Of a stretch of 64,000 nt of DNA, positions 54,997 through 64,000 are shown piece by piece. This DNA is from Bacillus alkalicellulosilyticus (lineage in GTDB: Bacteria > Bacillota > Bacilli > Bacillales > Bacillaceae_F), in the NCBI RefSeq assembly GCF_002019795.1, contig NZ_KV917381.1, forward strand, positions 71,008 through 135,007, given 5' to 3'. The position numbers and the translations under genes are program-made. The notes beneath the pieces are model-generated. The model saw only the letters and a program-made list of their open reading frames with translations, had not been told where the DNA came from and did no database searches. Numbering within the stretch: position 1 is the first letter of the stretch; every line of letters starts with the position of its first letter.

Positions 54997-55127
54997 AGAT
55001 TGCCTCCATACCTTTACTCAGCTCTAATTCCCTCGTGTTAGTTTATGCAAGCAGATGTGGAAAGTGAGTATATCGAAGGCTTTAATAAAAAAATGGAGTA
55101 AAAGTCTAAGCGACTTTAACCCCACGA

Positions 55128-55925
55128 TTAATACACAGTTGTTTCGATTAAACTTTTTAGCCAATCCCCTGTTTTCAAGAACAATTCATTTTCAAAAGCA
55201 TAGCTTGTAAATGTATGGTCAGCGTGTTCGATATAATCTACAGCTGATTGAAGTTCAATTGATGCTATAGATAAACATTTGAAGTATAATTCTGCATTTT
55301 CTTTAGGTACATCTTGGTCCTTATCGGCATGTAAAATAAAGACCGGTCCTTGATAGAAAGAGATGTTTTGAAGAGGGTGATGTTTTTTTAAATCGCCAAA
55401 GAAATCATGACTTACATAAAAACCTTTATAATCAATAATACCATGTTGTGAGGCCTGCTTCACAGCGTGTTTTCCGGTTATTCGTGTAATATCTTCATAT
55501 GGATTCGCAACGGGAGACCATAAAACTAATTGTTTTATACGTGTATCCGTTTTAGCGACTAAGGAAGCAACCGCCCCACCTAAGCTGTGGGCTATAACAG
55601 TTATCTCTTCTCGGTTTACGTCAGGTAACTCTTCAACAAAAGAAAGGACATCCTTAAGCTCGTTTCTTTGCTTAGTCAACGTTACATCACCGTAGTCTCC
55701 ATCACTTTCTCCACATCCACTAAAATCAAAACGAACGACAACAAAGCCTTGCTCCGTAAAATGTCGGGCAGCTTTGACAAATAATCGATGTTCGCCTACC
55801 TTACTACCTACAAAACCATGAACAAATACGATAGCTGGTTTTTGGATTTTAGGTTGGTTACTTGGGAAGTGAACAGCTCCTGAAAGATTGCGACTACCTG
55901 AAGCGATTGTAACTTGGTTGACCAT
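55128..55925 (-). CDS. alpha/beta hydrolase (esterase or lipase-like)
   Basis: The 265-aa protein has the hydrolase core: HGFVGSKVGEHRLF after strand 3, nucleophile elbow VIAHSLGGAVAS (GxSxG variant with His before Ser), acid HADKDQDVP and catalytic His in HADHTFTSY. The start is ATG at 55925 with AGTAGG upstream. The family includes esterases acting on short acyl chains and peptides. It stands alone, with a 200-bp non-coding gap upstream. Confidence 0.9.
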   Translation of the reverse strand: MVNQVTIASGSRNLSGAVHFPSNQPKIQKPAIVFVHGFVGSKVGEHRLFVKAARHFTEQGFVVVRFDFSGCGESDGDYGDVTLTKQRNELKDVLSFVEELPDVNREEITVIAHSLGGAVASLVAKTDTRIKQLVLWSPVANPYEDITRITGKHAVKQASQHGIIDYKGFYVSHDFFGDLKKHHPLQNISFYQGPVFILHADKDQDVPKENAELYFKCLSIASIELQSAVDYIEHADHTFTSYAFENELFLKTGDWLKSLIETTVY

Positions 55926-56099
55926 TGTATACACCTACTCTTTTATATTGTGTATTCCTATAAACTTACTTGGTATTAAGTATAATGATTCCCGAAGCAA
56001 TAGTCAATACTAGTGATTAGAAGATTTTATCGATTATTTACGTAAAAAATGATAACGTTACATATAGAAGTAACATTATCAGTGAATGGAGTGTCACCT

Positions 56100-57275
56100 T
56101 TGAAAGTATTTGAAGCAAATGACATGATGAATAGCTTACCAGAGCAGTACTTCGCTAAGCTTGTCGGAAAAGTTATGCGGTTAAAGGAACAAGGATTCGA
56201 TATTATTAACTTGGGTCAAGGAAACCCCGACCAGCCGACGCCAGAGCATATTGTAAAAAGTCTACAAGAGGCAGCTGCCAATCCTATATTTCATAAATAT
56301 TCCCCATTTCGCGGTCACAGTTTTTTAAAAGAAGCTGTAGCTACCTTTTATCAAAGGGAATACGGTGTCAGCTTAGATCCAGAGCATGAAGTGTGTATCC
56401 TGTTTGGTGGAAAAGGCGGATTAGTAGAGATTAGTCAATGTTTATTAAACAAAGGCGATGTAGCTCTTGTACCAGATCCAGGCTACCCTGATTATTGGTC
56501 TGGGGTTGCGATGGCTGGCGGAGAGATGGAGATGCTGCCATTAACTCCTGAAAATAACTTTCTTCCCTCATATAAAAACATTAGTGCTGAGGTTTTAGAA
56601 AAGGCAAAATTACTATTTTTAAATTATCCTAACAATCCAACGGGAGCGGTGGCGACGTCCGAGTTCTTTTCTGAGACTGTCTCATTTGCGGAGCACCACG
56701 ACCTTTGTGTTGTCCATGATTTCGCATATGGAGGAATAGGTTTTGATGGAAAAAAACCGATTAGCTTCCTGCAAACAGAAGGGGCAAAAGAAAACGGAAT
56801 TGAAATCTATACATTATCAAAAACATACAATATGGCAGGCTGGCGAATAGGGTTTGCTGTAGGGAACCGATCTGTCATTGAAATGCTTAATGTTCTCCAA
56901 GACCATATGTACGTTAGTATTTTTGGGGCAATTCAACAAGCAGCAGCTACAGCACTCCTTAGTTCTCAGCAATGTGTGACAGACCTTGTTGAATTATATG
57001 AACAACGAAGAAACCATCTGATGAATGGGTTGAAGTCGATTGGGTGGAATGTTACTGCACCTCCTGGGTCATTCTTTGCCTGGTTGCCGTGTCCAGAAGG
57101 TTTTAGCTCAGATGAGTTTGCCAATTATTTATTAGAAGAAGCTCATATTGTTGTTGCACCTGGTCGCGGCTTTGGTCAATATGGGGAGGGGTATATTCGA
57201 GTTGGATTGTTAGAAGACACTGACCGACTAGATGAAGCTGTTAAACGAATTGACAAATTAAAGCTATTTACATAG
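56100..57275 (+). CDS. mtnE: methionine-salvage aminotransferase MtnE
   Basis: MtnE converts 4-methylthio-2-oxobutyrate to methionine, the last step of salvage. The 391-aa PLP enzyme has DIINLGQGNPDQPTPEHIV at the start, the PLP-Lys in YTLSKTYNMAGWRIGFAVGN and Arg in GYIRVGLLE. The sequence follows B. subtilis MtnE segment by segment. I use the TTG at 56100, just after AATGGAGTG; a longer ATG at 56049 has no ribosome site. It is followed 14 bp later by mtnU, as in B. subtilis. Confidence 0.93.
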   Translation: MKVFEANDMMNSLPEQYFAKLVGKVMRLKEQGFDIINLGQGNPDQPTPEHIVKSLQEAAANPIFHKYSPFRGHSFLKEAVATFYQREYGVSLDPEHEVCILFGGKGGLVEISQCLLNKGDVALVPDPGYPDYWSGVAMAGGEMEMLPLTPENNFLPSYKNISAEVLEKAKLLFLNYPNNPTGAVATSEFFSETVSFAEHHDLCVVHDFAYGGIGFDGKKPISFLQTEGAKENGIEIYTLSKTYNMAGWRIGFAVGNRSVIEMLNVLQDHMYVSIFGAIQQAAATALLSSQQCVTDLVELYEQRRNHLMNGLKSIGWNVTAPPGSFFAWLPCPEGFSSDEFANYLLEEAHIVVAPGRGFGQYGEGYIRVGLLEDTDRLDEAVKRIDKLKLFT

Positions 57276-57289
57276 GAGGAGGTTGTTTG

Positions 57290-58084
57290 ATGCGAGTAGC
57301 TATTTATCAAATGGACATCATTCCTGGAAACCCTAAAGCCAATCAGCAGAAGGTAAGAGATTGGATCCAAGTTGTGATGGAAGGTGATGGAGCGGATGTT
57401 CTTGTCTTACCTGAGATGTGGACAACAGCTTATACGTTAACGGACTTGGCTCAACTTGCAGAAGAAGATACAAAAGAAACAATTGAGCTCCTCTCTCACT
57501 GGGCTTTGATGTATAACGTAAATATCGTAGCGGGGTCTATTGCAACTAAGGAAAATGACAATATTTATAATCGAGCGTTCATATTTAACAGAGAAGGCAA
57601 ACTCGTTCATCAATACGATAAAATGCATCTCGTTCCGATGCTTGATGAACATCTATATTTAAAAGGTGGAAGAGAACAAGCGATTACGTTTGAACTTGAT
57701 GGGGTTAAAATGGGGGTCATCATTTGTTATGATTTACGTTTCCCAGAGCTTGCCCGTTCACTGGCACTAGAAGGAGCACAGGTCTTATTTTTGCTAGCAG
57801 AATGGCCCGAAGCGAGGAAGGAACACTGGAAGCATCTTCAAATTGCTCGAGCGATTGAAAACCAAATGTATGTGGTCTCCTCAAATCGAGTAGGAACTTA
57901 TAATGACGTGGAGTTTTGCGGTCGTTCTAAAGTAATTACTCCATGGGGAGAAGTTATCGCACAAGGAAGTGCTAGCGAAGAACAAACGATAACCGCAGAA
58001 CTAAAGCTTGAGGAAGTAACCACCGCAAGAAAGATTGTACCCGTGTTTGAAAGCCGTGTTCCTAATTTATATAAGAGATTATAA
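57290..58084 (+). CDS. mtnU: nitrilase-family omega-amidase MtnU
   Basis: MtnU hydrolyses 2-oxoglutaramate produced when MtnE uses glutamine as amino donor. The 264-aa protein has the nitrilase triad: Glu in VLPEMWTTAY, Lys in DKMHLVP and Cys in IICYDLRFPEL. ATG at 57290 follows AGGAGG. It forms an operon with mtnE and ends at a terminator at 58095. Confidence 0.92.
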   Translation: MRVAIYQMDIIPGNPKANQQKVRDWIQVVMEGDGADVLVLPEMWTTAYTLTDLAQLAEEDTKETIELLSHWALMYNVNIVAGSIATKENDNIYNRAFIFNREGKLVHQYDKMHLVPMLDEHLYLKGGREQAITFELDGVKMGVIICYDLRFPELARSLALEGAQVLFLLAEWPEARKEHWKHLQIARAIENQMYVVSSNRVGTYNDVEFCGRSKVITPWGEVIAQGSASEEQTITAELKLEEVTTARKIVPVFESRVPNLYKRL

Positions 58085-58094
58085 GAATGATAAG

Positions 58095-58128
58095 AAGCTT
58101 ACTGGAGATACAGTAAGCTTTTCTTTTT
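58095..58128 (+). terminator. intrinsic terminator after mtnU
   Basis: AAGCTTACTG pairs perfectly with CAGTAAGCTT around GAGATA and is followed by a T-rich run. Confidence 0.9.
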
Positions 58129-58170
58129 TCTTGTAATCGAAGAACCGAAACCGCAGACGCTGGAAAAGGG

Positions 58171-58258
58171 AGCGTACGGTAATGGAAGAGAGAGAACCAT
58201 ACCCGAAGCAAGTGAAAAAGAGGAGCGTGCGGTAATGGAAAGCGAGAACTATACCCGA
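58171..58258. repeat. two direct copies of a 36-bp GC-rich repeat
   Basis: AGCGTACGGTAATGGAAGAG (58171) with its following GAGAACCATACCCGA, and AGCGTGCGGTAATGGAAAGC (58224) with GAGAACTATACCCGA, are two copies 53 bp apart that differ by one 1-nt indel and a few substitutions. They lie between convergent mtnU and mtnA. Confidence 0.7.
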
Positions 58259-58279
58259 CCAACAAAAAAACCGACCGAA

Positions 58280-58328
58280 CGGTAACGCAAACAAAAAACG
58301 TTACCGGCCCACATAAGGAGCGGTAACG
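58280..58328. repeat. CGGTAACG / CGTTACCG inverted and direct repeats
   Basis: CGGTAACG (58280-58287), CGTTACCG (58299-58306) and CGGTAACG (58321-58328) can form either of two hairpins with 8-bp stems. They follow the repeats at 58171-58258 and share the CGGTAA core. Confidence 0.6.
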
Positions 58329-58340
58329 TAACTCAAACTT

Positions 58341-59372
58341 TTACGAAAATAATTTAGCTAGTTCAGTACGAAAATCCTCAGTTATAATCCCTTTTTCAGT
58401 AATGATGCCCGTAATTAACTGTGCTGGGGTTACATCGAAGGCTGGATTAAAGACTTTAATATCGGCTGGAGCAATGGCAGCGTTGGCTAGAGTTCTTATT
58501 TCATCAGGATGACGTTCTTCGATTTCAATTGCTTCACCTTTATCGGTAGATAAATCAATGGTTGATAAAGGTGCAGCAACATAGAAAGGGACCCCGAGTG
58601 ACTTAGCGATTAACGCTATTCCATAAGTGCCAATTTTATTTGCTGTATCGCCATTTGCTGCAATGCGGTCTGCACCTACAATGACAGCTTTGATGTTTTT
58701 TGTTTTTAACGTATGAGCTACCATATTATCCGTAATCAATGTTACATCAATTCCTAGATTTTGTAGCTCCCATGCGGTCAAACGAGCGCCTTGTAACACT
58801 GGGCGAGTTTCTGTAGCAAAGGCGTGCAGTGTAACCCCACGCTCTTTTCCTAAATAAAAAGGAGAAAGGGCTGTACCGTATTTTGAAGTGGCAATTCCAC
58901 CAGCATTACAATGAGTTAACAACGTGTCGCCATGCTCTACTAGCGTTAGTGCGTGTTCGCCAATTTGTCTACACACTTCTTCATCCTCTTTATCAATCAA
59001 AATCGCTTCTTGGACAATCCGTTCTGTTGCTTCCTGAACAGATGATACATCTTTGATTGAAGTCATGAGTCGTTCTAACGCCCAAAATAGATTTACCGCA
59101 GTTGGGCGAGCAGAGCATAAAAACTCTTTTTCCTTTTCAAGCTCATCCTTAAAATCAGCAAATGAGGAAAAGTCAGTTGTTGAAACCCATAAAGCTAACC
59201 CGTAAGCAGCTGTTATCCCAATCGCGGGAGCACCGCGAACCTTTAATTCAAAAATACTATCCCAAACATCTTGAAGGGTACGAAGCTCAATAAATTTCGT
59301 TTCATGCGGAAGTAATCGTTGGTCTAACAATAATATATAATCGTCTTTCCATTCAACAGCTCTAATTGTCAT
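58341..59372 (-). CDS. mtnA: methylthioribose-1-phosphate isomerase MtnA
   Basis: MtnA turns methylthioribose-1-phosphate into the ribulose form. The 343-aa protein shows the catalytic cysteine in [13 protein letters not shown], the catalytic Asp in [19 protein letters not shown] and the RGAPAIGI phosphate-loop region. The start is ATG at 59372 and overlaps the end of mtnK by 4 bp. The two form one minus-strand unit that begins near 60583. The product goes to MtnB, encoded at 62788. Confidence 0.96.
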   Translation of the reverse strand: MTIRAVEWKDDYILLLDQRLLPHETKFIELRTLQDVWDSIFELKVRGAPAIGITAAYGLALWVSTTDFSSFADFKDELEKEKEFLCSARPTAVNLFWALERLMTSIKDVSSVQEATERIVQEAILIDKEDEEVCRQIGEHALTLVEHGDTLLTHCNAGGIATSKYGTALSPFYLGKERGVTLHAFATETRPVLQGARLTAWELQNLGIDVTLITDNMVAHTLKTKNIKAVIVGADRIAANGDTANKIGTYGIALIAKSLGVPFYVAAPLSTIDLSTDKGEAIEIEERHPDEIRTLANAAIAPADIKVFNPAFDVTPAQLITGIITEKGIITEDFRTELAKLFS

Positions 59373-60583
59373 GATTGGGACACAACCTTTACAATATCAT
59401 CGATTGTTTGAAATTGATGTCTAGTTAAAATAAGTTCTTTTCCAAGAGCAAGAGCTTTCTTTTGAACCGTAAGCTTTACGTTAGCATCTTGAATACTTTC
59501 AATATCTTCTACATGGGCAAGTCCAATGGTTCTTCGGATTACTTTACAACCAGCAAAGCCGATTGCATCTTGAAAAATGGATTCTAGTAGCTTTTTGCGA
59601 AAAGCTGGAACTGTCATGTATACATCATTTTGATTAGTTTCCCATAGTGAAGTGAACGTTTCTTCGAACACTTCCCAAACTTCTTGGATACACGATAAAA
59701 GGTAGTTTTGATATTGTTCTCGTTGTTTTTCGTCAGGTTGATGTCCTTCTTGAGAAAGATAATTCAAAATCAGATTTGCAATAAAAGCACCAATATCAAA
59801 CCCGAAAGGTCCTACAAAAGCAAACTCTGGATCTATTACTTTTGTCTCATTAGGGCTAACAAAAATACTACCGGTGTGCAAATCACCATGAATCAGTGCC
59901 TCTCCCTTGGTCAGGAAGTTAAATTTTAATAAAGCTACTTCTTCCTTTAAATCAGAAGCTGACCAAATCGTGTCTTCGATATATGGTCTTAATTCTTCTG
60001 GGAATGAATTTGTGTCATGGTCAAAAAACGGATCGGTAAAGACAAGGTCTTCCGTAATTTTACAAAGCTCAGGATTTGTAAAAGAAGAGGCCATTAGCTT
60101 TTTATCTTGCTGATCCATGCCGAAATCAGAAGAATAAAATAAGGTATGAGCTAAAAAAGTACCAATGTCTTTGGCTACTTTAGGGTACACTTCTCCTTGA
60201 ATTAACCCTTTGCGCATGATGACAAGGTGAGAAAGGTCATCCATGACAGTTAAAGCTAACTCTTCGTTTGCATAATGAACAGTGGGTGTGAGTTCCGGAA
60301 GTAACGTATTTTCTTTCTTTAAGGCTTCGTATTCTATACGAGCCCGATCTAATGTCAGCGGCCAGCTTGTCCCTACCACTTTTGCATAAGGCAACGCTTG
60401 CTTTGCAATATAGGATTTATCTGTTTTTTCATTTTTCACACGGAAAACTAGGTTTAAGTTGCCATCACCAATTTCCTCTGAGCTTACGGGTTCTTCTTTA
60501 GCGAAAAGTCCTATTTCTTTAAGATACTCGATTACTGTTTGTTCAGTAAAAGGAGCATAATTCGGATATTCCTTTGTCATCAT
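59369..60583 (-). CDS. mtnK: methylthioribose kinase MtnK
   Basis: MtnK phosphorylates methylthioribose with ATP. The 404-aa protein has the kinase-like active-site motifs [13 protein letters not shown] and [20 protein letters not shown]. The N-terminal part has the [15 protein letters not shown] nucleotide loop. ATG at 60583 is preceded by AGGAGG. It is divergent from mtnW, with a 365-bp gap that has no SAM riboswitch that I can find. Confidence 0.95.
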   Translation of the reverse strand: MMTKEYPNYAPFTEQTVIEYLKEIGLFAKEEPVSSEEIGDGNLNLVFRVKNEKTDKSYIAKQALPYAKVVGTSWPLTLDRARIEYEALKKENTLLPELTPTVHYANEELALTVMDDLSHLVIMRKGLIQGEVYPKVAKDIGTFLAHTLFYSSDFGMDQQDKKLMASSFTNPELCKITEDLVFTDPFFDHDTNSFPEELRPYIEDTIWSASDLKEEVALLKFNFLTKGEALIHGDLHTGSIFVSPNETKVIDPEFAFVGPFGFDIGAFIANLILNYLSQEGHQPDEKQREQYQNYLLSCIQEVWEVFEETFTSLWETNQNDVYMTVPAFRKKLLESIFQDAIGFAGCKVIRRTIGLAHVEDIESIQDANVKLTVQKKALALGKELILTRHQFQTIDDIVKVVSQS

Positions 60584-60948
60584 AATTCCTCCTTACAGTA
60601 CAATAAAAACCCTCTTCAGCTATAAGCAAAAAAGGATGAATTCATCTATCCATTCCAAGCTAGATTAGACTAGTGTTCTCTATTCTGATAAGAGTAGTTG
60701 GTTATGATTGAAATCATACACTTCTATCAAGAGGAAAGCAATAAAAGAAATTGAAATGAAGCAAATATTCAGGAAATAAGCAAGAAGTCGGTGAAAGATA
60801 TCTAGAAATCAGCGCGTTGGTCATACTAATGGTGAAAGAAAAAGAACGATAATAATTGACAAGATTTATGAAAGAATAGATAATCAACACAATTCATATC
60901 TCGTAAAAAATAGTACATATATACAGATAGAGGAAGGGTGATAGAAAC
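60584..60948. other. 365-bp divergent intergenic region between mtnK and mtnW
   Basis: No gene seen. It holds a promoter for mtnW (60856-60884), the dyad ATGATT-2-AATCAT (60704-60717), and a GATGAATTCATC palindrome (60635-60646) followed on the minus strand by CCTTTTTTG, a possible leader terminator for mtnK. The GCCC, GGCAACC and other core segments of a SAM-I riboswitch were not found. Confidence 0.6.
60856..60884 (+). promoter_or_regulatory. SigA promoter of the mtnWXBD operon
   Basis: TTGACA (60856-60861) and GATAAT (60879-60884) are exactly 17 bases apart, giving a leader of about 60 nt, too short to hold a SAM-I riboswitch. Confidence 0.75.
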
Positions 60949-62145
60949 GTGGGAGAAGTGACAGCCACATACTTAGTAGGAGACAGTAAGAATTTAGAAA
61001 AAAAAGCGAATGGAATAGCGATTGGTCTGACTGTAGGTTCCTGGACAGACTTACTTTTAGTCGAGCAGGAACAACTGCAAAAGCATAAAGGCTCGGTAAA
61101 ATCTATCGAGGAACTACCAGATGGAAAAGGGAAGATTACGATAGCCTACCCGAGTGCGAATTTTACAAGTGACCTACCAGCGATCATAACGACTACTTTT
61201 GGGAAGTTATCCCTTGATGGGGAAATTAAATTGTTGGATCTGGAGTTGTCAGATGACCTAAAAAAGGCATTCCCTGGGCCTCAGTTTGGTGTAGATGGGA
61301 TTCGACAACAAATCAATGCGTATGACCGACCATTGCTTATGAGTATTTTCAAAGGAGTCATAGGGCGAGACTTGACGTACATTCAAGAGCAAATGAAAGC
61401 ACAGGCCTTAGGAGGAGTAGATGTCGTAAAAGACGACGAGATTCTGTTTGAAAATAAGTTATCTCCTTTAGTAGATAGGGTAAAGGTCTGTAAACAAGCA
61501 TTACAAGAAAGCTACGAAGAAACTGGAAAACGAACATTATATGCTGTTAACGTTACCGGTCGAACTTATGACATTATCGATCAAGCAAGACGTGCTGTTG
61601 ATGCTGGAGCGGAAGCATTGTTATTTAATGTGTTTTCATATGGTCTTGACGTATTACAAGCACTGGCAGAGGATCAGGAAATAAATGTTCCGATAATGGC
61701 ACATCCAGCTTATGCAGGGGCTCTTATTTCCTCGCCTCAGTACGGGGTTGCAGCTCCGCTATTATTAGGAAAACTTCTTCGTTTGGCGGGTGCTGATTTT
61801 ATTTTGTTCCCATCGCCTTATGGCTCTGTTGCAATGAACAAAGAGGATACGCTTGGAATTAAGAACTACGCTATAGCAGAAGATACATTCCACAAAAGGG
61901 CATTTCCTGTTCCGTCTGCAGGGATTCACCCAGGATTAGTACCACAATTAATTGAGGACTTTGGTGTGGACAGTATCATAAACGCAGGTGGAGGAATTCA
62001 TGGACATCCCGGGGGAACGATTGCAGGAGGACAAGCTTTTGTGGCTGCCATCAACGGTGTCATGAGAGGAGAAACACTAGAAGAGATAGCTAAAGGAAGT
62101 GAAGAACTTGCAACAGCCATTACACTTTGGGGATCAGGTAAATAA
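60949..62145 (+). CDS. mtnW: 2,3-diketo-5-methylthiopentyl-1-phosphate enolase MtnW
   Basis: MtnW is a RuBisCO-like protein that enolises the diketo intermediate. The 398-aa product has the RuBisCO large-subunit fold, with FGVDGIRQQ, the carbamylated-Lys region [10 protein letters not shown] and the loop [16 protein letters not shown]. The start is a GTG at 60949 with a GGAAGGGTG ribosome site. The mtnX start lies inside its last codons. As in RuBisCO-like proteins it lacks carboxylase residues, so it is not a CO2-fixing enzyme. Confidence 0.95.
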   Translation: MGEVTATYLVGDSKNLEKKANGIAIGLTVGSWTDLLLVEQEQLQKHKGSVKSIEELPDGKGKITIAYPSANFTSDLPAIITTTFGKLSLDGEIKLLDLELSDDLKKAFPGPQFGVDGIRQQINAYDRPLLMSIFKGVIGRDLTYIQEQMKAQALGGVDVVKDDEILFENKLSPLVDRVKVCKQALQESYEETGKRTLYAVNVTGRTYDIIDQARRAVDAGAEALLFNVFSYGLDVLQALAEDQEINVPIMAHPAYAGALISSPQYGVAAPLLLGKLLRLAGADFILFPSPYGSVAMNKEDTLGIKNYAIAEDTFHKRAFPVPSAGIHPGLVPQLIEDFGVDSIINAGGGIHGHPGGTIAGGQAFVAAINGVMRGETLEEIAKGSEELATAITLWGSGK

Positions 62146-62791
62146 AGATTACGTCATTTTTTGTGACTTCGATGGAACGGTTACAAATAATGATAATATT
62201 GTTGAAATCATGAAAATGTTTGCACCAAAAGAGTGGGAAATCATTGCGATGAAAATCCTCTCGAAGGAAAAATCGATACGTAAAGGAGTAAATGAATTAT
62301 TTGCTCTATTACCTACAAGTAAGAAAGACGAAATAATTTCATTTACATTAGAACAAGCAGAGTTTAGAGAAGGATTTGATGAGTTTGTGGCGTATACTCA
62401 TAGACATAATGTAGAGTTAAATATTGTGAGTGGAGGGATTGATTTTTTTATCGACCCTCTGTTACAATCCTATCAAATTCCGATTTATTGCAATACTTCT
62501 GATTTTTCTGATGATGTTATAAAAATAGGGTGGCCGTATCGTTGTGATGACGACTGTCAAAACGACTGTGGATGTTGCAAGCCGTCTATTATTAGGAAAG
62601 TAGCAAATGGACGACAAGTTGTAGTCATTGGTGATTCAATTACGGATGTACAAGCGGCAAAACAAGCGGATTTTGTATTTGCCCGTGATTATTTATTAAA
62701 GGAATGCCAGCAACTTGATTTGCCGCATGCGCCGTTTACAACGTTTTTTGATATCATCAATGTGTTAAAAACGAGGGAAGTGAATCTATGA
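62108..62791 (+). CDS. mtnX: 2-hydroxy-3-keto-5-methylthiopentenyl-1-phosphate phosphatase MtnX
   Basis: MtnX removes phosphate from the enol intermediate. The HAD-type active site is [14 protein letters not shown], with [22 protein letters not shown] as the fourth motif and a Cys-rich segment [14 protein letters not shown] that is also in B. subtilis MtnX. The start is uncertain because it lies inside mtnW: TTG at 62108 has AAAGGAAG 8 bases upstream, while GTG at 62099 overlaps that site. It overlaps mtnB by 4 bp (ATGA). Confidence 0.9.
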   Translation: MQQPLHFGDQVNKDYVIFCDFDGTVTNNDNIVEIMKMFAPKEWEIIAMKILSKEKSIRKGVNELFALLPTSKKDEIISFTLEQAEFREGFDEFVAYTHRHNVELNIVSGGIDFFIDPLLQSYQIPIYCNTSDFSDDVIKIGWPYRCDDDCQNDCGCCKPSIIRKVANGRQVVVIGDSITDVQAAKQADFVFARDYLLKECQQLDLPHAPFTTFFDIINVLKTREVNL

Positions 62792-63399
62792 AACAACAAT
62801 GGGATGAAATAGCAAGCATTAAACGTGAGCTTGGGCAACGATATTGGTTTCCAGGAACGAGTGGTAACCTATCAATAAAGGTTAGCGATGAGCCACTTCA
62901 ATGTCTTGTTTCCGTAAGTGGAAAAGACAAGTATAAGGAAACGAACGAAGATTTTGTGTTGGTCGATGAAGATGGAAAAGTGATTGGTTCGCCGTTAAAG
63001 CCTTCTGCAGAAACAGTCATTCATTTAGAAGTATATAAAAAAACAGATGCGGCTTGTAGCTTACACGTTCATACCGTTGATAACAATGTAATTTCTGAGC
63101 TTTATGCAGACCAAGGGTATATTTCTTTTTCGAATCAAGAATTGATAAAGGCGTTTGGAATTTGGGAAGAAGATGGGCAATTAATCATCCCTATCGTAGA
63201 GAATATTCATGACCTCCCTAAATTAGCAAAGGTTATCGCCGATTCAATTACATCTGAAACAAAGGCTGTATTAATTCGGAATCATGGCATTACCGCTTGG
63301 GGGAAAAATGCCTTTGAAGCAAAGAGACATCTAGAGGCGTGTGAATTTTTATTTTCCTATCATTTGAAGTTGCTTCAAATGAAGCCGTTTTTTTTATAA
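62788..63399 (+). CDS. mtnB: methylthioribulose-1-phosphate dehydratase MtnB
   Basis: MtnB dehydrates methylthioribulose-1-phosphate. The 203-aa protein is a class II aldolase-type zinc enzyme: [11 protein letters not shown] at the phosphate site, zinc ligands in [10 protein letters not shown] and [14 protein letters not shown] at 62788 overlaps the mtnX stop. It stands between mtnX and mtnD, in the B. subtilis order. Confidence 0.95.
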   Translation: MKQQWDEIASIKRELGQRYWFPGTSGNLSIKVSDEPLQCLVSVSGKDKYKETNEDFVLVDEDGKVIGSPLKPSAETVIHLEVYKKTDAACSLHVHTVDNNVISELYADQGYISFSNQELIKAFGIWEEDGQLIIPIVENIHDLPKLAKVIADSITSETKAVLIRNHGITAWGKNAFEAKRHLEACEFLFSYHLKLLQMKPFFL

Positions 63400-63436
63400 G
63401 AATTGATAAAGAATTATGTAAAGGGAGGGTGTTAAA

Positions 63437-63976
63437 ATGGCAGTTATTAAAGTGAGAAATAGTGGGAAAGTAATCGAAGGTGTGGAGCAAGTAGGAGCAT
63501 TTTTAGAAGAACAGGGAGTATTATATGAGCACTGGGATATGAGTAAATTGCCTCAGGAGCTTCATGAGAAATTTAACTTATCTGATGAGGACAAACAGCA
63601 GATTTTAACAGCTTTTGACCAAGATATTCGTTCGTTGGCAGAAAGAAGAGGATATGTAAATTGGGATGTTATCGCTCTTTCTGATACCACACCAAATTTA
63701 GAAGAATTATTAAAAAAGTTTGAACAAGTTCATACTCATACTGATGATGAAGTTCGAGTAATTACAGCGGGTCATGGAATTTTTATCGTTAAAGGAGAAG
63801 GCGAGATTGGTTATTTTGATATAGAGCTTGAAGCAGGTGATGTGATTTCAGTACCTGAACATACACCTCACTTCTTTACGCTAATGGAAGACCGTCAAGT
63901 TGTTGCAGTTCGCTTATTTATTGATACAGATGGATGGGTGGCACACCCGTATGAGGAAAAAGAACAACAAATTTAA
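63437..63976 (+). CDS. mtnD: acireductone dioxygenase MtnD
   Basis: MtnD oxidises acireductone with O2. With iron it gives 2-oxo-4-methylthiobutyrate for MtnE and formate. The 179-aa cupin protein has the metal motif VHTHTDDEVRVI (two His and Glu) and the second His in EHTPHFF. ATG follows AAGGGAGGG. It is the last mtn gene here; the pathway then returns to mtnE at 56100. Confidence 0.95.
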   Translation: MAVIKVRNSGKVIEGVEQVGAFLEEQGVLYEHWDMSKLPQELHEKFNLSDEDKQQILTAFDQDIRSLAERRGYVNWDVIALSDTTPNLEELLKKFEQVHTHTDDEVRVITAGHGIFIVKGEGEIGYFDIELEAGDVISVPEHTPHFFTLMEDRQVVAVRLFIDTDGWVAHPYEEKEQQI

Positions 63977-63991
63977 ATAAGGAGCTCACAC

Positions 63992-64000
63992 GTGAAAAGA
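63992..64000 (+). CDS. start of a further gene, cut by the window edge
   Basis: AAGGAG followed after 7 bases by GTG AAA AGA looks like a new start 15 bp after mtnD. Only three codons are visible, so nothing can be said about the product. Confidence 0.35.

Noticed and set aside
60720-60745. TATCAAGAGG, similar to the start of a SAM-I riboswitch
   Set aside because: None of the following conserved segments (GGCCC, GAARCCC, GGCAACC) is present, so it is probably chance.

Overview
The window is chromosomal DNA from a low-GC, endospore-forming member of the Bacillaceae. Three things support this: the sporulation and germination genes (cwlD, gerD, kbaA, pdaB, a YjcZ-type small protein), SigA- and SigW-type promoters, and a gene order that matches Bacillus subtilis from ybaK to pdaB and from sigW to glmS. 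The low GC content and many AGGAGG ribosome sites fit. I suspect an alkaliphilic lineage, but the 16S sequence (11153-12707) would decide this better than I can.

Layout. 1-5.8 kb: the end of a LacI-type regulator, a small membrane protein, and an MMPL exporter operon facing its TetR-type repressor. 5.9-10.9 kb: the conserved ybaK-cwlD-salA / gerD / kbaA / pdaB block. 10.9-17.6 kb: a complete rRNA operon (16S-23S-5S) followed by ten tRNA genes in two or more transcription units; a 49-bp partial duplication carries the 5' end of tRNA-Ala. 17.7-24.8 kb: sigW-rsiW (envelope stress), cdaA-cdaR-glmM (c-di-AMP and peptidoglycan precursor), then the glmS ribozyme and glmS. 24.8-30.6 kb: a MacAB-like export operon on the minus strand (two ATPases, an adaptor lipoprotein and an FtsX-like permease split by a frameshift); one ATPase has an AbrB-like tail. 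30.6-38.6 kb: two tandem sugar-type binding lipoproteins with no permease, the probable debris of a third, a DnaA-box cluster, an SDR, a GH1 beta-glucosidase and a J-domain-like membrane protein. 38.6-43.8 kb: an ABC exporter, an XRE regulator with a membrane protein, MarR with an MFS exporter, and a small acidic lipoprotein. 43.9-48.8 kb: an arsenic operon, arsR-arsB-arsC-arsD-arsA, ending in an unlisted small gene. 48.9-55.9 kb: ferritin, a SigW-type pspA-nfeD-floT operon, and assorted enzymes. 56-64 kb: the methionine salvage cluster mtnE-mtnU / mtnK-mtnA / mtnW-mtnX-mtnB-mtnD.

The most striking item is the last gene of the arsenic operon (48460-48741). It encodes a 93-residue HesB/IscA-like protein with an in-frame TGA exactly where the first conserved cysteine should be. 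A perfect 7-bp hairpin with a G-containing loop lies 18 nt downstream, in the position and form of a bacterial SECIS element. I read it as a selenoprotein that conventional gene calling would miss or break. Other points worth attention are the DnaA-box cluster at 34035-34200, the ATPase-AbrB fusion, the frameshifted permease, a PdaB-type deacetylase with Asn in place of its expected catalytic Asp, several small dispersed hairpin repeats, and the lack of a SAM riboswitch in front of the mtn genes.
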